Part shown: positions 46,191 through 55,391 of the stretch, in pieces | Layout: each line of letters starts with the position of its first letter | Position numbering within the stretch: position 1 is the stretch's first letter | From: Blastococcus litoris | GTDB taxonomy: Bacteria > Actinomycetota > Actinomycetes > Mycobacteriales > Geodermatophilaceae | Assembly (NCBI RefSeq): GCF_003075095.1 | Contig: NZ_QCZF01000012.1 | Coordinates: 62,001 to 126,000 of the forward strand | Reading direction: 5' to 3' | DNA: 64,000 bases | Notes under the pieces: model-generated | What the model was told of the DNA's origin: nothing | Databases searched by the model: none | The model's input: only the letters and a program-made list of their open reading frames with translations | Made by a program: the position numbers and the translations under genes

Positions 46191-48346
46191 GCCGCGTCCA
46201 CCTGTCCCGTGTGCTGGTCGGGGGTCTGCTGGCGCTGGTTTGCGTCCTGACCGGTCTCGTCTCGCCCGTCGCGCCCGCCCCCGACGGGACGAGCCTCGGG
46301 ACGCCGGAGCTCGAGGTCGCCGCGGACACGTCCATGTTCCGGGCCGGGAACATCATCAGCGACGCCGTCTTCTACGACAGCGCCTCGATGAGCGTCGGGC
46401 AGATCCAGTCCTTCCTGAACGCCAAGGGCGCGTCCTGCCGGCCGGCGGCCGACGGGACGGCGTGCCTCAAGGACTACGTGATCGCGACCCCCACCCGTGC
46501 GGCGGACCGCTTCTGCACGCGCCAGTACGACGGCTCCGGGGGCGAGTCCGCGGCGACGATCATCGCCAAGGTCGGCGTGGCCTGCGGGATCAACCCGCGC
46601 GTGCTCCTGGTGACGCTGCAGAAGGAGATGGGCCTGGTCACCACGTCGTCCCCGACGGCGAAGTCCTACACGCGGGCCATGGGCTACGGCTGCCCGGACA
46701 CCACCGGCGGCACCTGCGACAGCACCTACAACGGGCTGTTCAACCAGCTCTACACGGCCGCGAAGCAGTTCCAGCGCTACGCCGCCAACCCCACGGGCTA
46801 CGGCCACGCGCCGCGGATGAACAACTACGTGCGCTGGCACCCCAACTCCGCCTGCGGCAGCTCGGTCGTCTACATCGAGAACCAGGCCACGGCGAGCCTC
46901 TACAACTACACGCCGTACCAGCCGAACGCGGCCGCTCTCGCGGCCGGCTACGGCGCCGCCAGCGACGGCTGCTCCTCCTACGGCAACCGGAACTTCTGGA
47001 ACTACTTCACCGACTGGTTCGGCAGCACCCAGACCCTGGGCCGCGACGTCGACGCCCCGGGCGGAACGCTGGACAGCGCCGTCGGCGGCCCCGGCAAGGT
47101 CACGGTCGGCGGCTGGACCTTCGACCCGAACGCGCTCACCACCCCGCTGGGCGTCCACTTCTACACCGACGGGGTCTTCGCCGGTGCCCTGACCGCGGAC
47201 CAGTGGCGCCCCGACATCGGTGCCGCGTTCCCCACGGCAGGTGCGGCGCACGGCTACCTCGGCACCTTCCAGGCGCCGGAGGGGGTGCACACCATCTGCG
47301 CCTACGCGATCAACGTCGGGGCCGGCTACACGAACACCCTGCTGGGCTGCCAGACGATCAACGTGGGCCCGCCGCCGAACCCGGTCGGCAACATGGACGT
47401 CCTCAAGGTCTCCGGGCGCACCCTCACCGTGGGCGGCTGGACGTTCGACCCCGACGCCCTCGGCTCCCCGGTGGCCGTGCACCTCTACGTCAACGGCCAG
47501 TGGGGGACCGCCCTGACCGCCGACGCGTGGCGCCCGGACATCGCGGCCGCGTTCCCCGCAGCCGGCGGCGTGCACGGCTGGAACTGGTCGCTGGACCTCG
47601 GCGGACCGGGCAGCTACCAGGTGTGCGCCTACGCCATCAACCAGGGGGAGGGCACGACCAACCCGCAGGTCGGCTGCCTGACGGCGACCGTGGACGCGAG
47701 CAGCTGGAACCCGCTGGGCAGCATCGACTGGGCGGGCCTCAGCGGCCGCACGGTGACGCTGACCGGCTGGGCGCTCGACGCCGACACCCCCACGACGGCG
47801 ACGGCCATCCACGCCTACGTCGACGGCAGGTGGGGCGGCGCCTACGAGGCCGGCACCTACCGGCCGGACGTCGGGGCGGCCTTCCCTGGTTTCGGTGACC
47901 AGCACGGCTTCCAGATCCCGATCGACCTGCCGGGCGGCACGCACCAGGTGTGCCTCTACCTGATCAACAGCGGGTACGGATCGATGAACCCGTCGCTCGG
48001 GTGCCGGACCGTCACCGTGGACCCGGCCGCCTGGAACCCGTTCGGCAACCTCGAGTGGGCGGCGTCCGACGGCACGACCGCCACGCTCGGCGGCTGGGTC
48101 ATCGATCCCGACGTCCAGACCTCCGGCGTCATGCTCCACGTGTACGTCGACGGGATCTGGCGGACCGAGGTGCGGGCAACCGACTCCCGGCCCGACGTGG
48201 GGGCGGCCTTCCCGGCCGCGGGGGCCAACCACGGGTTCACCACGGGTGTCGTGGTCGGGCCGGGCCGGCACCAGGTGTGCGTCTACTCGATCAACGTCGG
48301 CCTCGGCACGACCAACCCCCTGATGGGCTGCCGCACCGTCGGCTGA
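46187..48346 (+). CDS. Secreted protein with lysozyme-like N-terminal domain and four C-terminal repeats
   Basis: This 719-aa exported protein has a signal peptide to about residue 32. Residues about 50-285 form a domain often seen in actinobacterial surface proteins (SVGQIQSFLNAKG, a Cys-rich stretch, ACGINPRVLLVTLQKEMGLVT, GYGCPDTTGG, FWNYFTDWFG). The Glu in QKEMGL sits where lysozyme-fold glycosidases have their catalytic acid, so peptidoglycan or glycan cleavage is plausible but unproven. Residues about 300-719 carry four repeats of about 100-107 aa, each with a GGWTFDP-like opening, HxYVDG, WRPDIGAAFP and CAYAIN strand. It overlaps its small partner gene and is followed by a good terminator. 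Proximity to the LCP gene supports a wall role. Confidence 0.8.
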   Translation: MSRVHLSRVLVGGLLALVCVLTGLVSPVAPAPDGTSLGTPELEVAADTSMFRAGNIISDAVFYDSASMSVGQIQSFLNAKGASCRPAADGTACLKDYVIATPTRAADRFCTRQYDGSGGESAATIIAKVGVACGINPRVLLVTLQKEMGLVTTSSPTAKSYTRAMGYGCPDTTGGTCDSTYNGLFNQLYTAAKQFQRYAANPTGYGHAPRMNNYVRWHPNSACGSSVVYIENQATASLYNYTPYQPNAAALAAGYGAASDGCSSYGNRNFWNYFTDWFGSTQTLGRDVDAPGGTLDSAVGGPGKVTVGGWTFDPNALTTPLGVHFYTDGVFAGALTADQWRPDIGAAFPTAGAAHGYLGTFQAPEGVHTICAYAINVGAGYTNTLLGCQTINVGPPPNPVGNMDVLKVSGRTLTVGGWTFDPDALGSPVAVHLYVNGQWGTALTADAWRPDIAAAFPAAGGVHGWNWSLDLGGPGSYQVCAYAINQGEGTTNPQVGCLTATVDASSWNPLGSIDWAGLSGRTVTLTGWALDADTPTTATAIHAYVDGRWGGAYEAGTYRPDVGAAFPGFGDQHGFQIPIDLPGGTHQVCLYLINSGYGSMNPSLGCRTVTVDPAAWNPFGNLEWAASDGTTATLGGWVIDPDVQTSGVMLHVYVDGIWRTEVRATDSRPDVGAAFPAAGANHGFTTGVVVGPGRHQVCVYSINVGLGTTNPLMGCRTVG
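47095..48340 (+). repeat. Four in-gene repeats of about 310-320 nt
   Basis: The protein motif (V/L)(G/T)GW(T/A/V)(F/L/I)D(P/A) recurs near 47107, 47429, 47764 and 48090. Each time it is followed by H-x-Y-(T/V)-(D/N)-G, a W/T-R-P-D-(I/V)-(G/A)-A-(A/F)-F-P stretch and a single-Cys strand (C-x-Y-x-I-N). DNA identity is moderate, so the repeats are old. Confidence 0.75.
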
Positions 48347-48362
48347 CCACTGGGGACGACGC

Positions 48363-48400
48363 CTCCGGGGCGCGGTGCCGAGAGGCGCCGCGCCCCGGAG
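48363..48400 (+). terminator. Perfect 13-bp hairpin terminator
   Basis: CTCCGGGGCGCGG (48363-48375) pairs perfectly with CCGCGCCCCGGAG (48388-48400) around a 12-nt loop, 16 nt after the stop of the secreted repeat protein. Confidence 0.85.
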
Positions 48401-48429
48401 TCGTTCCGGGGCCCGGTTGCCGGAGATGG

Positions 48430-49164
48430 CGTCGCAGCACAGCTCGCGTGCCAGTTCCACCATCTCTGGACCCGGGTGGGCCACTGCGTGATGTCGCCGA
48501 GGAAGTCCCCGACGTCCGGGGCGCAGGCAGTCAGCTGGGCCGGTCGCGCCGGTGGGAGCTCGTGGCCGGCGGCGAGGGCGCGGACGAGCTGGGCGGCCGA
48601 GGACCCCGATCGCGCTCCAGCTCTGCGAGCGCGACGAGGACCGCCCTGGGCAGTTCCTCGGCGACGGTGGCGAACACCGTCAGGAAGCCTGCCCGTACCG
48701 CGCGGGGTGCGTCGACGAAGACCGCGGTCAGCTGATCGAGTTCGCGGGCGAGAGCGAGGCGGCACTCTTCTGCGAGGTCCGACCCGGCGGTGCACCGGGG
48801 GGCGGTCGGACGGCCGGCCACCAGCGGGGCCGCGAGATCCCTCGCTGTCCAGGGAGCACGGACGAGTCCGCCGACGCGATGGACGCGAGGAGAGCGGCGA
48901 CCTCGGCGCGCGATGCGTCATCCACATCAGGGGACGCGGCGATGTCGGCCAGGAACGGCACGGCGACAGGGGTGCAGCCGTAGACGGTGGCCCTGGTGCC
49001 ACACCGTGCCCCACAGCACCGTGAGCGCGGCACGCCGGGTCGTTCGTCCAGGGGCAACGAGCGCTCGTAGGTGCCTCGGGCACCTGGACCGTCGAGCCGT
49101 ACGCGTCGTCCAGCTCCGACCAGTCGATGTCTCCGACGGAACGGGACCACTCCACGGGCGTCAT
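48430..49164 (-). pseudogene. Frameshifted HEAT-repeat-like protein gene
   Basis: No single frame is open with sensible composition, but a protein can be followed on the minus strand by changing frame. ATG 49164 gives MTPVEWSRSVGDIDWSELDD and AYGSTVQVPEA. A second frame gives LRALVAPGRTTRRAALTVLW then GTVWHQG. A third gives ATVYGCTPVAVPFLADIAAS and ALLASIASAD. The second frame resumes with LAEECRLALARELDQLTAVF and FATVAEELPRAVLVALAELE. The first frame resumes with AAQLVRALAAGHELPPARPA. The W-x-x-L-x-x-AYG opening and the WHQG...TVY...AVPFL core are familiar from a family of HEAT-like actinobacterial proteins of unknown function. At least four frameshifts are needed, so it is either dead or affected by sequence errors. 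The end at 48430 is approximate. Confidence 0.6.
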
Positions 49165-49242
49165 CAGGACCGGGCGCCTCGACGGCGTTCAGCGCCGGAC
49201 GTGGCAACGCGCAGGCCGAGGGGTTCGACCCGGAGGACGACG

Positions 49243-49279
49243 GAGGCCGGCGGCGGTCGGAGGACGCGCCGCCGGCCTC
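49243..49279 (-). terminator. Perfect 13-bp hairpin downstream of the GT-C-like gene
   Basis: GAGGCCGGCGGCG (49243-49255) pairs perfectly with CGCCGCCGGCCTC (49267-49279), 11-nt loop, 48 nt beyond the stop of the minus-strand membrane protein gene. Apart from this and the pseudogene, 48401-49326 shows nothing I can name. Confidence 0.75.
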
Positions 49280-49326
49280 GGCCGGACGGAGGTGGTGCTC
49301 GGCATCCGCTCGGGGATGTCGGGAGG

Positions 49327-50790
49327 TCAGCCCAGCAGGCGGACGGCGATCGCCGCGTACATCAGGACGCCGACGGCCACGACCGCGATCTGCATCGCCC
49401 GGGAGCGCAGGACGGTCCCACCGATGGCCAGCATCGCCGGGACGAGGGTGAGCCCGTAGCGCGCGGGGATGCTGAACTGGATGCCGAGCGACTGGTAGTT
49501 CATCAGCGTCAGGATGGGCGGGAAGGCGAGCGCGGCGACGGCGGTCGCGATGGCCAGCGCACGGACCGAGCTGCCCGGGGCCGAGCGCACCGCACCGACG
49601 ATCGCGAGGGCGAGCACGGCCACGTTGATCAGTGCCCCGACACCCGAGCCGATGGTCCCCTGGAGCGCCGACTGCAGGAACTGCGGCTCCAGCGGGGTGA
49701 CCACCTTGAGCAGGGAGCCCGGCAGCCAGCTCGGGTCGAACTCCGTCTGGGACTGCACGATCACCTGCGGGATCGCCCGCGGGTCGAGGGTGGCGCGGGC
49801 GTTCTCGAACATCGACCAGCCCAGGCCGACGACCGCCGAGGCGACGGCGAAGCCGCCGACCAGGACGATGCTGCGGCGGCTGAACGCCTGCCACCACGGC
49901 CTGGTGGTGAGGTCGGCGCGCTGCAGGCAGCGGACGAGCACGAAGACCGACGCCATGATCAGCACGAGCAGCGTGGTGGTCTTGAGCAGCAGGGCGACGA
50001 CCGCGACGGTGAGCGCCAGCCAGGTGGATGCCCGGCGGGCGTCCCAGCGGAACGCGAGCAGCGTGACGGCGGCCCCCGCGGCGAGCCCGGTCGCGTCGTT
50101 GGTGACGGTGGCGTTGGCCATGAGCACGACCGGCGAGGCGACGAGCAGCAGCGCCAGCCCGGCCCGGGCCGCCCACGGCACGGACAGCTCGCGCCAGAGC
50201 AGCCACATGAACCCGAGGGCGACGGCGAGCCACAGCGCCCCGGTCGCCCGCATGACGCTGACCGAGTCGACGTCGATGGACAGCTGGTCGGCGATCCAGA
50301 CGGCGGCGGCGGGGCCGGTGTAGTACAGCGGCGAGTGGATGAAGGCGGTCATCAGCCCCGAGTTGGGCAGGACCTCCTGGGTCGCCGGCCCGCCGCAGGG
50401 CGGGTAGGCCGACATCGGGTAGTCGATGGTGCGGCAGGCGACGGAGTCGATCGTCGGGGCGAGCCAGACGTCACCCGACTTCGGCACGGTGCCCTGGAGC
50501 AGGTGGTTCACGAAGTCGACGTGGTGCGGCTCGTCGTAGACGGAGAGCTGCTGGTAGGCCTGGATGTGCAGCGCGACGAGGCCCGCGCTGAGGGCGGTGA
50601 CGATGATCAGCGCCAGCACCGAGGGCGACAGCAGCCGGCGCAGCCCGGTCCGGTGGGCGGGGCGGCGGACGTCGGCGGGGGTCTCGTCGGTCCGCGGCCC
50701 GCCGCTGCGGGGCGCCGGGATCGCGACGACACCGACACCGTCGGTACCGGGGTCCAGGTCGTCCGGGGTCCGGGAGATCGTGCTGGTCAT
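49327..50790 (-). CDS. Polytopic membrane protein, probable GT-C-type glycosyltransferase
   Basis: This 487-aa protein has a polar N-terminal tail of about 55 residues, then about 11-12 hydrophobic segments to the C-terminus. The first large external loop after helix 1 contains YDEPHHVDFVNHLLQG. An acidic residue cluster at this position, often DE or ED, is typical of GT-C and related DUF2142-type polyprenyl-sugar transferases. The loop also holds VACRTIDYPMSAYPPCGGPA with two cysteines. AAAGGG lies about eight nt before the ATG, so it has a normal leader. It likely works outside the membrane with the glycan island that follows. Substrate unknown. Confidence 0.7.
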   Translation of the reverse strand: MTSTISRTPDDLDPGTDGVGVVAIPAPRSGGPRTDETPADVRRPAHRTGLRRLLSPSVLALIIVTALSAGLVALHIQAYQQLSVYDEPHHVDFVNHLLQGTVPKSGDVWLAPTIDSVACRTIDYPMSAYPPCGGPATQEVLPNSGLMTAFIHSPLYYTGPAAAVWIADQLSIDVDSVSVMRATGALWLAVALGFMWLLWRELSVPWAARAGLALLLVASPVVLMANATVTNDATGLAAGAAVTLLAFRWDARRASTWLALTVAVVALLLKTTTLLVLIMASVFVLVRCLQRADLTTRPWWQAFSRRSIVLVGGFAVASAVVGLGWSMFENARATLDPRAIPQVIVQSQTEFDPSWLPGSLLKVVTPLEPQFLQSALQGTIGSGVGALINVAVLALAIVGAVRSAPGSSVRALAIATAVAALAFPPILTLMNYQSLGIQFSIPARYGLTLVPAMLAIGGTVLRSRAMQIAVVAVGVLMYAAIAVRLLG

Positions 50791-50822
50791 GGTCGCGACC
50801 CTTTCGCGGTGCGTGGATGACT

Positions 50823-50846
50823 CGCGACGCCCGTGCCGGCGTCGCG
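50823..50846. terminator. Perfect 9-bp hairpin between the GT4 gene and the membrane protein gene
   Basis: CGCGACGCC (50823-50831) pairs with GGCGTCGCG (50838-50846), 6-nt loop. It lies 143 nt after the GT4 stop and 33 nt before the next start on the same strand. It could terminate the GT4 transcript or act in the leader of the membrane protein gene. Confidence 0.5.
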
Positions 50847-50988
50847 CCCCCGGTCATCCGCGCGACTGCGTGGCGACCGACCTGTGCATCGACGCAGCTC
50901 CGCCCAGGGCCGCCCGCGTGGTGCTCAGGCCGGTCGGACGAGGGAGGAGGAGTGTCGAGGCGGTGCTGTGCACCGGTCCGTCACAAAG

Positions 50989-52116
50989 TTAGCACCGTTC
51001 TGCATCCGTATAGGCGCGGAGCGTAATCATCGCCGTGTTTTCCCAGGTGAAAGCCCGTGCGCGTTCCCGCCGGGCTACTCCAGCCCCATCCGCACCACCT
51101 GTCGCGGATGCGGAGAGCAGCGCGGCGGTGAGCGCATCGACGTCGCCGACCGGCACCCGCGTGGACAGCGCGCGGTCGGGACCGAGGACCTCCTCCACCA
51201 CGGGCAGGTCCGACGCGATCACCGGCACGCCGCAGGCGAAGGCCTCGAGCGGTGGGAGGCCGAACCCCTCGTAGGACGAGGGGTAGACCAGCGCGACGGC
51301 CCCGGCCACCGCGGCGCGCAGCTCGGCGTCCGGGCGGTAGCCGAGGAACACCAGCCGGTCGTCGGGGATGCCGCCGCGGTCGAGGGCCGGGCCCCACCCG
51401 GGCGGTCCGACCAGGACCAGGGCGGGCGCGTCCGGCTCGCTCGCCAGGACGGCGCGGTAGGCCGCCAGGAGGACGGGCAGGTTCTTGCGCGGCTCCAGGT
51501 TCCCGGCGAAGAGGAAGTAGCGCTCCGGCAGGCCGAGCGCCCGCCGGAGCGCCGGGTCGGGTGCCGGCGTCGCGAACCAGTCCTCGTCCACACCGAGCGG
51601 CGTGACCCGCACGCGGTCGGCCGGCAGGCGGTAGGTGTCGACCAGCTCCTCCGCGACCGCTGCGCTGGGGGTCAGGACGGTCCTCGCCCGCTCGACGCTG
51701 CGCGGCACGAGGTGCCGGTAGGCCCGTGCCGCCGGCGTGACGGTCGCAGGGGTGCGCAGGAAGGACAGGTCGTGGACGGTGACGACACCGGCCGCGGCGC
51801 CCGGGGGCGGCAGGACGAAGTTCGTCGCGTGGAAGACGTCCACCCGCCCGCTGAACGCGGTCACCGGCGGGAGCTCCCACCGGCTCCAGACGCGGTGCAG
51901 CGCCCGGGCGGGAGCCGGTGGCCCGACCGCGCGGAACCCGGGTGGCAGCTCGCCGGGCAGGGAGCGACGTCCCCGCGCGGTGAAGGCGACGGCGCGCAGG
52001 TCGTCGGGCCGCTCGCCGTCGGGCAGGGCCCCGAGCGCCCGGGCGAGCCCGGCGACGTAGCGGCCCACGCCGGTGCGCGGACCGAGCAGCGGGGTCGCGT
52101 CCAGGGCTACCCGCAC
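50989..52116 (-). CDS. Glycosyltransferase family 4 (mannosyltransferase-like)
   Basis: This is a 375-aa GT-B fold retaining transferase. The N-terminal RVALDATPLLGPRTGVGRYV gives the acceptor domain's first strand and glycine loop. The C-terminal domain has YFLFAGNLEPRKNLPVLLAA (phosphate/nucleotide-binding Arg-Lys) and SYEGFGLPPLEAFACGVPV, the E-x7-E motif binding the donor sugar. It resembles GDP-mannose-dependent polysaccharide transferases but the donor is not certain. The GTG at 52116 is chosen because the conserved fold starts there; a longer in-frame reading upstream is Arg/Ala/Cys-rich and unconserved. It diverges from the 1045-aa transferase gene across a 137-nt region that contains a plus-strand TAGGTT. 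Confidence 0.88.
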   Translation of the reverse strand: MRVALDATPLLGPRTGVGRYVAGLARALGALPDGERPDDLRAVAFTARGRRSLPGELPPGFRAVGPPAPARALHRVWSRWELPPVTAFSGRVDVFHATNFVLPPPGAAAGVVTVHDLSFLRTPATVTPAARAYRHLVPRSVERARTVLTPSAAVAEELVDTYRLPADRVRVTPLGVDEDWFATPAPDPALRRALGLPERYFLFAGNLEPRKNLPVLLAAYRAVLASEPDAPALVLVGPPGWGPALDRGGIPDDRLVFLGYRPDAELRAAVAGAVALVYPSSYEGFGLPPLEAFACGVPVIASDLPVVEEVLGPDRALSTRVPVGDVDALTAALLSASATGGADGAGVARRERARAFTWENTAMITLRAYTDAERC

Positions 52117-52253
52117 GGCCGGTCCAGCCCGTGGGCCAGCAGGGGCGCACGCCCCGCGAGAGGTAGGTTGGGCGGAGCAGCGGACGGGCTCGCGACACGC
52201 GCGCGCCTGCTCTGCGGACCGCTCATGCGCCGACACCTCAGGAGTCGTTGATC

Positions 52254-55200
52254 GTGACCTCGCCCACCGAAGGCCGTCCCCAGCCTACGGAGTCCGCCTC
52301 GTCGGGTCCGGACGAGGGGACGGGCCAGGTGGAGGCGCCGGCCGTCGCGCAGGACCCGATCGCCGACAGCGCGCCGCCGGCGCCGGCCTCCCCCCGGCCC
52401 CCGATCAAGGCCCGGGTCCGCGACGCCGTCCGCGACCGGCTTCCCGAGGGAAGCCGTCAGCGGGCCGTGGCCAGGGCCGGGCTGCAGACCTACCGGGACG
52501 TGCGGGAGACCGCGGGCCGGATCCGGTCGCACTGGGCGATCCCGGGGGTGGCGGAGCCGTCGGCCCCGTCCTACCGCTCCTGGCTGCGCGACCACGAGGT
52601 CACCCGCGAGCAGCTGGACGCCCAGCGGGACTACTCCCGTCGCGCGCCGCACCCCGTGTCGGTCCAGGTCGTCGTCCTGCCGGGCGAGGGGGACGCGCAG
52701 CGGACCCTCGCGTCGCTGCGCGAGCAGTCCTGGGGGCACTGGACGGCGGTGGTGTGCGAGCCCGGCCTCGGCCACGCGGCCGAGCCGAAGGTCGCCGGCC
52801 AGGTCGTCCAGGCCGAGGGGGACCCGGTCGAGGCCGCCAACACCCACGTCGCCCACGGGGAGGGCGGCCTCGTCGTCCTGCTGCAGGCCGGCGACCGCCT
52901 GCGCCCGGACTGCCTCTACCAGGTGGCGCTGGCCGCGCACCGGGACCCGCTCGTCGACATCATCACCTGGGACGACGACGTCTGGGCGGGGAGCCGCCCC
53001 ACCGATCCGCTCTTCCGGCCGTCCTGGTCGCCGGAGCTCCTGCTCGGCACCGACTACGTCGGCCGGGCGTTCGCGATCCGCCGGGCCCGCTACCTGGCCG
53101 CGGGGGGTCTGCGCCACGAGGCCGGCGGCGCGCTCCACTGGGACCTGCTGCTCCGGTCGGACTGCGAGGCGGAGCGGGTCACCCGCGTGACCAGGGTCCT
53201 CAGCAGCGTCCCGGCGCGGACGGCCGTGCCCCCGGCCGACGCTGTGCACGTCGTCCAGCAGCACCTCGAGCGGACCGGCGTCGCGGCACGCGCGGAGTCC
53301 GCCGGCGACGGCCGGGTCCGGCTGCGCTGGACCCCGGAGTCGTGGCCGTCGGTCAGCATCGTGATCCCCACCCGGCACAACCGGTCGATGCTCTCCACCT
53401 GCCTGCCGTCGCTCGAGCGGACCGACTACCCCGACTTCGAGGTGGTCATCGTCGACAACGGCGGCCAGAGCCCGGAGAACGAGGAGTGGTACGCCACCCG
53501 CGGGCTCGGCTACCCGCTCGACGTGCTCTGGTGGCACGAGCAGCCGTTCAACTACTCCGCCGTCAACAACGCCGCCGCCCGGAAGGCCAGCGGCGACGTG
53601 CTGGTGTTCCTCAACGACGACACCGAGGTGCTCGACCCGGAGTGGCTCACGGAGCTCGTGGGCTGGGCCGTGCAGCCCGAGATCGGGGTGGCCGGCCTGC
53701 AGCTCACCGGCCCCGACGGGATGATCCAGCACGCCGGCGTCGTCCTCGGCATGGGTGGCTTCGCCGACCACGTGTTCGAGGGCATGGCTCCCGGCAGCGA
53801 CTCGATCTTCGGCTCCTCGGACTGGTACCGGAACGTGCTGGCCGTGACCGGTGCCTGCTGCGCCGTGACCCGGGAGCTGTTCGAGCAGGTCGGCGGGTTC
53901 GACGAGCGGTTCATCCTCTGCGGGTCCGACGTCGCGCTCGGCCTGGACCTCACCCTGGACGGCAAGCGCAACATCTGCTCGCCGTTCGCCGGGATCCGGC
54001 ACCTCGAGTCCGCGACGCGGGGCAGCACGGTTCCCACCGAGGACTTCTTCGCCAGCTACTGGCGGTACAACACCTGGCTGTTCGGCGGCGACCCGTACTT
54101 CAACCCGAACCTGTCCCTCGGCAGCCGCGAGCCCGTGCTCAAGGGGAAGTACGAGCCGACGCCGCAGGACCGCCTCAAGGACCCGCTCGGTCGCGACTTC
54201 ACGGCGTTCCGCCAGCGCAGCGACGCCGCCGAGTCGCGGATGCTCGCCGACATGTGCCGGGCGCTGCCCAGCGACGTGGCGGCCGTCGACGCGCTGCACG
54301 CGGAGAACGCCGAGCCCTTCGAGATCCGCACGGTGAACTGGTTCATCCCGGACATCGACAGCCCGTTCTACGGCGGCATCAACTCCGCCCTGCGCATCGC
54401 CGACGAGCTGGCGCGCAACCACGGCGTCGAGAACCGCTTCGTCGTGTGGGGCAGCCCGCCGGACTACTTCGTCCGCTCGGCGCTGGCGGCCGCGTTCCCG
54501 TCGCTGGCCGACTCCCAGATCGTCTTCTACGACGGCTCCGCCGAGGGCCTGTCGGTCGTGCCGGAGGCCGACGCGGGCATCGCCACGCTGTGGGTCACGG
54601 CCTTCGCCCTGGCCAAGGCTCCCGGGATGAAGCGGAAGTTCTACCTCATCCAGGACTTCGAGCCGATGTTCTACCCGGCCAGCACCCTGTACGCCCTCGC
54701 CGAGGAGACCTACAAGCTCGGGCTGTACGGCCTCTGCAACACCGACAACCTGCGGCAGATCTACGCCGGGGACTACGGCGGCAAGGGCATGAGCTTCGCG
54801 CCGGCCGTGGCCGACTCCGTCTTCCACGCCCGCTGGCGGCACCAGCGCACGCCCGGCTCCCCGGTGACGGTCTTCGTCTACGCGCGGCCCGGCCACTGGC
54901 GCAACTGCTGGGAGATGGCGTCGCTCGCCCTGGAGGAGCTCAAGCGCCGCATGGGCGACGGCGTCCGCATCGTCACCGCGGGTGCCTGGGCGACCGGGCA
55001 GGGCGCCGACGAGGACATCAAGCCGCTGGGGCTGCTGGCCTACCGGGCGACCGGCGACCTCTACCGGAACAGCGACGTCGGTCTGGCGCTGACGGTGTCC
55101 AAGCACCCGTCCTACCTGCCGCTCGAGCTGATGGCCTGCGGGGTGCCGGTCGTGGCCTTCGACAACCCGTGGGGGCACTGGATCCTCGAGGACGAGGAGA

Positions 55201-55391
55201 ACTGCCTGCTGTCGAAGCGGACCGCCGACCACCTCGCCGACCAGCTCGAGCGCCTGTGCCGCGACCAGCAGCTGCGCGAGCGGCTCTCGACCCGCGGCCT
55301 GCAGGACATCGCCGCGCGGCACTCGGACTGGGACAAGGCCCTCAGCGGCATCTACGGCTACCTGTGCGACCCGGAGGGGAGAGGCGCCTGA
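52254..55391 (+). CDS. Multi-domain glycosyltransferase: two GT2 modules plus WsaF-like GT4 half
   Basis: This is a 1045-aa cytoplasmic protein. After a disordered N-terminus come a divergent GT2-like module (about residues 120-340, with WDDDVWAGSRP), a canonical GT2 module (about 365-600: SVSIVIPTRHNRSM, VVIVDNGG, FLNDDTEVLDPEW as metal site, GGFDERF), and a C-terminal part (about 690-1040) resembling rhamnosyltransferase WsaF (WFIPDIDSPFYGGINSALRI, FYLIQDFEPMFYPASTLYAL, VSKHPSYLPLELMACGVPVV). It could add two or three sugars of a surface-polymer repeat unit; a rhamnose donor would fit the rmlA gene nearby. GTG 52254 has AGGAG nine nt upstream; a TTG at 52248 is too close to it. The stop overlaps the next gene. 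Confidence 0.88.
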   Translation: MTSPTEGRPQPTESASSGPDEGTGQVEAPAVAQDPIADSAPPAPASPRPPIKARVRDAVRDRLPEGSRQRAVARAGLQTYRDVRETAGRIRSHWAIPGVAEPSAPSYRSWLRDHEVTREQLDAQRDYSRRAPHPVSVQVVVLPGEGDAQRTLASLREQSWGHWTAVVCEPGLGHAAEPKVAGQVVQAEGDPVEAANTHVAHGEGGLVVLLQAGDRLRPDCLYQVALAAHRDPLVDIITWDDDVWAGSRPTDPLFRPSWSPELLLGTDYVGRAFAIRRARYLAAGGLRHEAGGALHWDLLLRSDCEAERVTRVTRVLSSVPARTAVPPADAVHVVQQHLERTGVAARAESAGDGRVRLRWTPESWPSVSIVIPTRHNRSMLSTCLPSLERTDYPDFEVVIVDNGGQSPENEEWYATRGLGYPLDVLWWHEQPFNYSAVNNAAARKASGDVLVFLNDDTEVLDPEWLTELVGWAVQPEIGVAGLQLTGPDGMIQHAGVVLGMGGFADHVFEGMAPGSDSIFGSSDWYRNVLAVTGACCAVTRELFEQVGGFDERFILCGSDVALGLDLTLDGKRNICSPFAGIRHLESATRGSTVPTEDFFASYWRYNTWLFGGDPYFNPNLSLGSREPVLKGKYEPTPQDRLKDPLGRDFTAFRQRSDAAESRMLADMCRALPSDVAAVDALHAENAEPFEIRTVNWFIPDIDSPFYGGINSALRIADELARNHGVENRFVVWGSPPDYFVRSALAAAFPSLADSQIVFYDGSAEGLSVVPEADAGIATLWVTAFALAKAPGMKRKFYLIQDFEPMFYPASTLYALAEETYKLGLYGLCNTDNLRQIYAGDYGGKGMSFAPAVADSVFHARWRHQRTPGSPVTVFVYARPGHWRNCWEMASLALEELKRRMGDGVRIVTAGAWATGQGADEDIKPLGLLAYRATGDLYRNSDVGLALTVSKHPSYLPLELMACGVPVVAFDNPWGHWILEDEENCLLSKRTADHLADQLERLCRDQQLRERLSTRGLQDIAARHSDWDKALSGIYGYLCDPEGRGA

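Noticed and set aside
52107-55322. Minus-strand open frame of about 1070 codons opposite the multi-domain glycosyltransferase
   Set aside because: No recognisable motif; composition is typical of the reverse frame of a high-GC gene; no ribosome-binding site or promoter.
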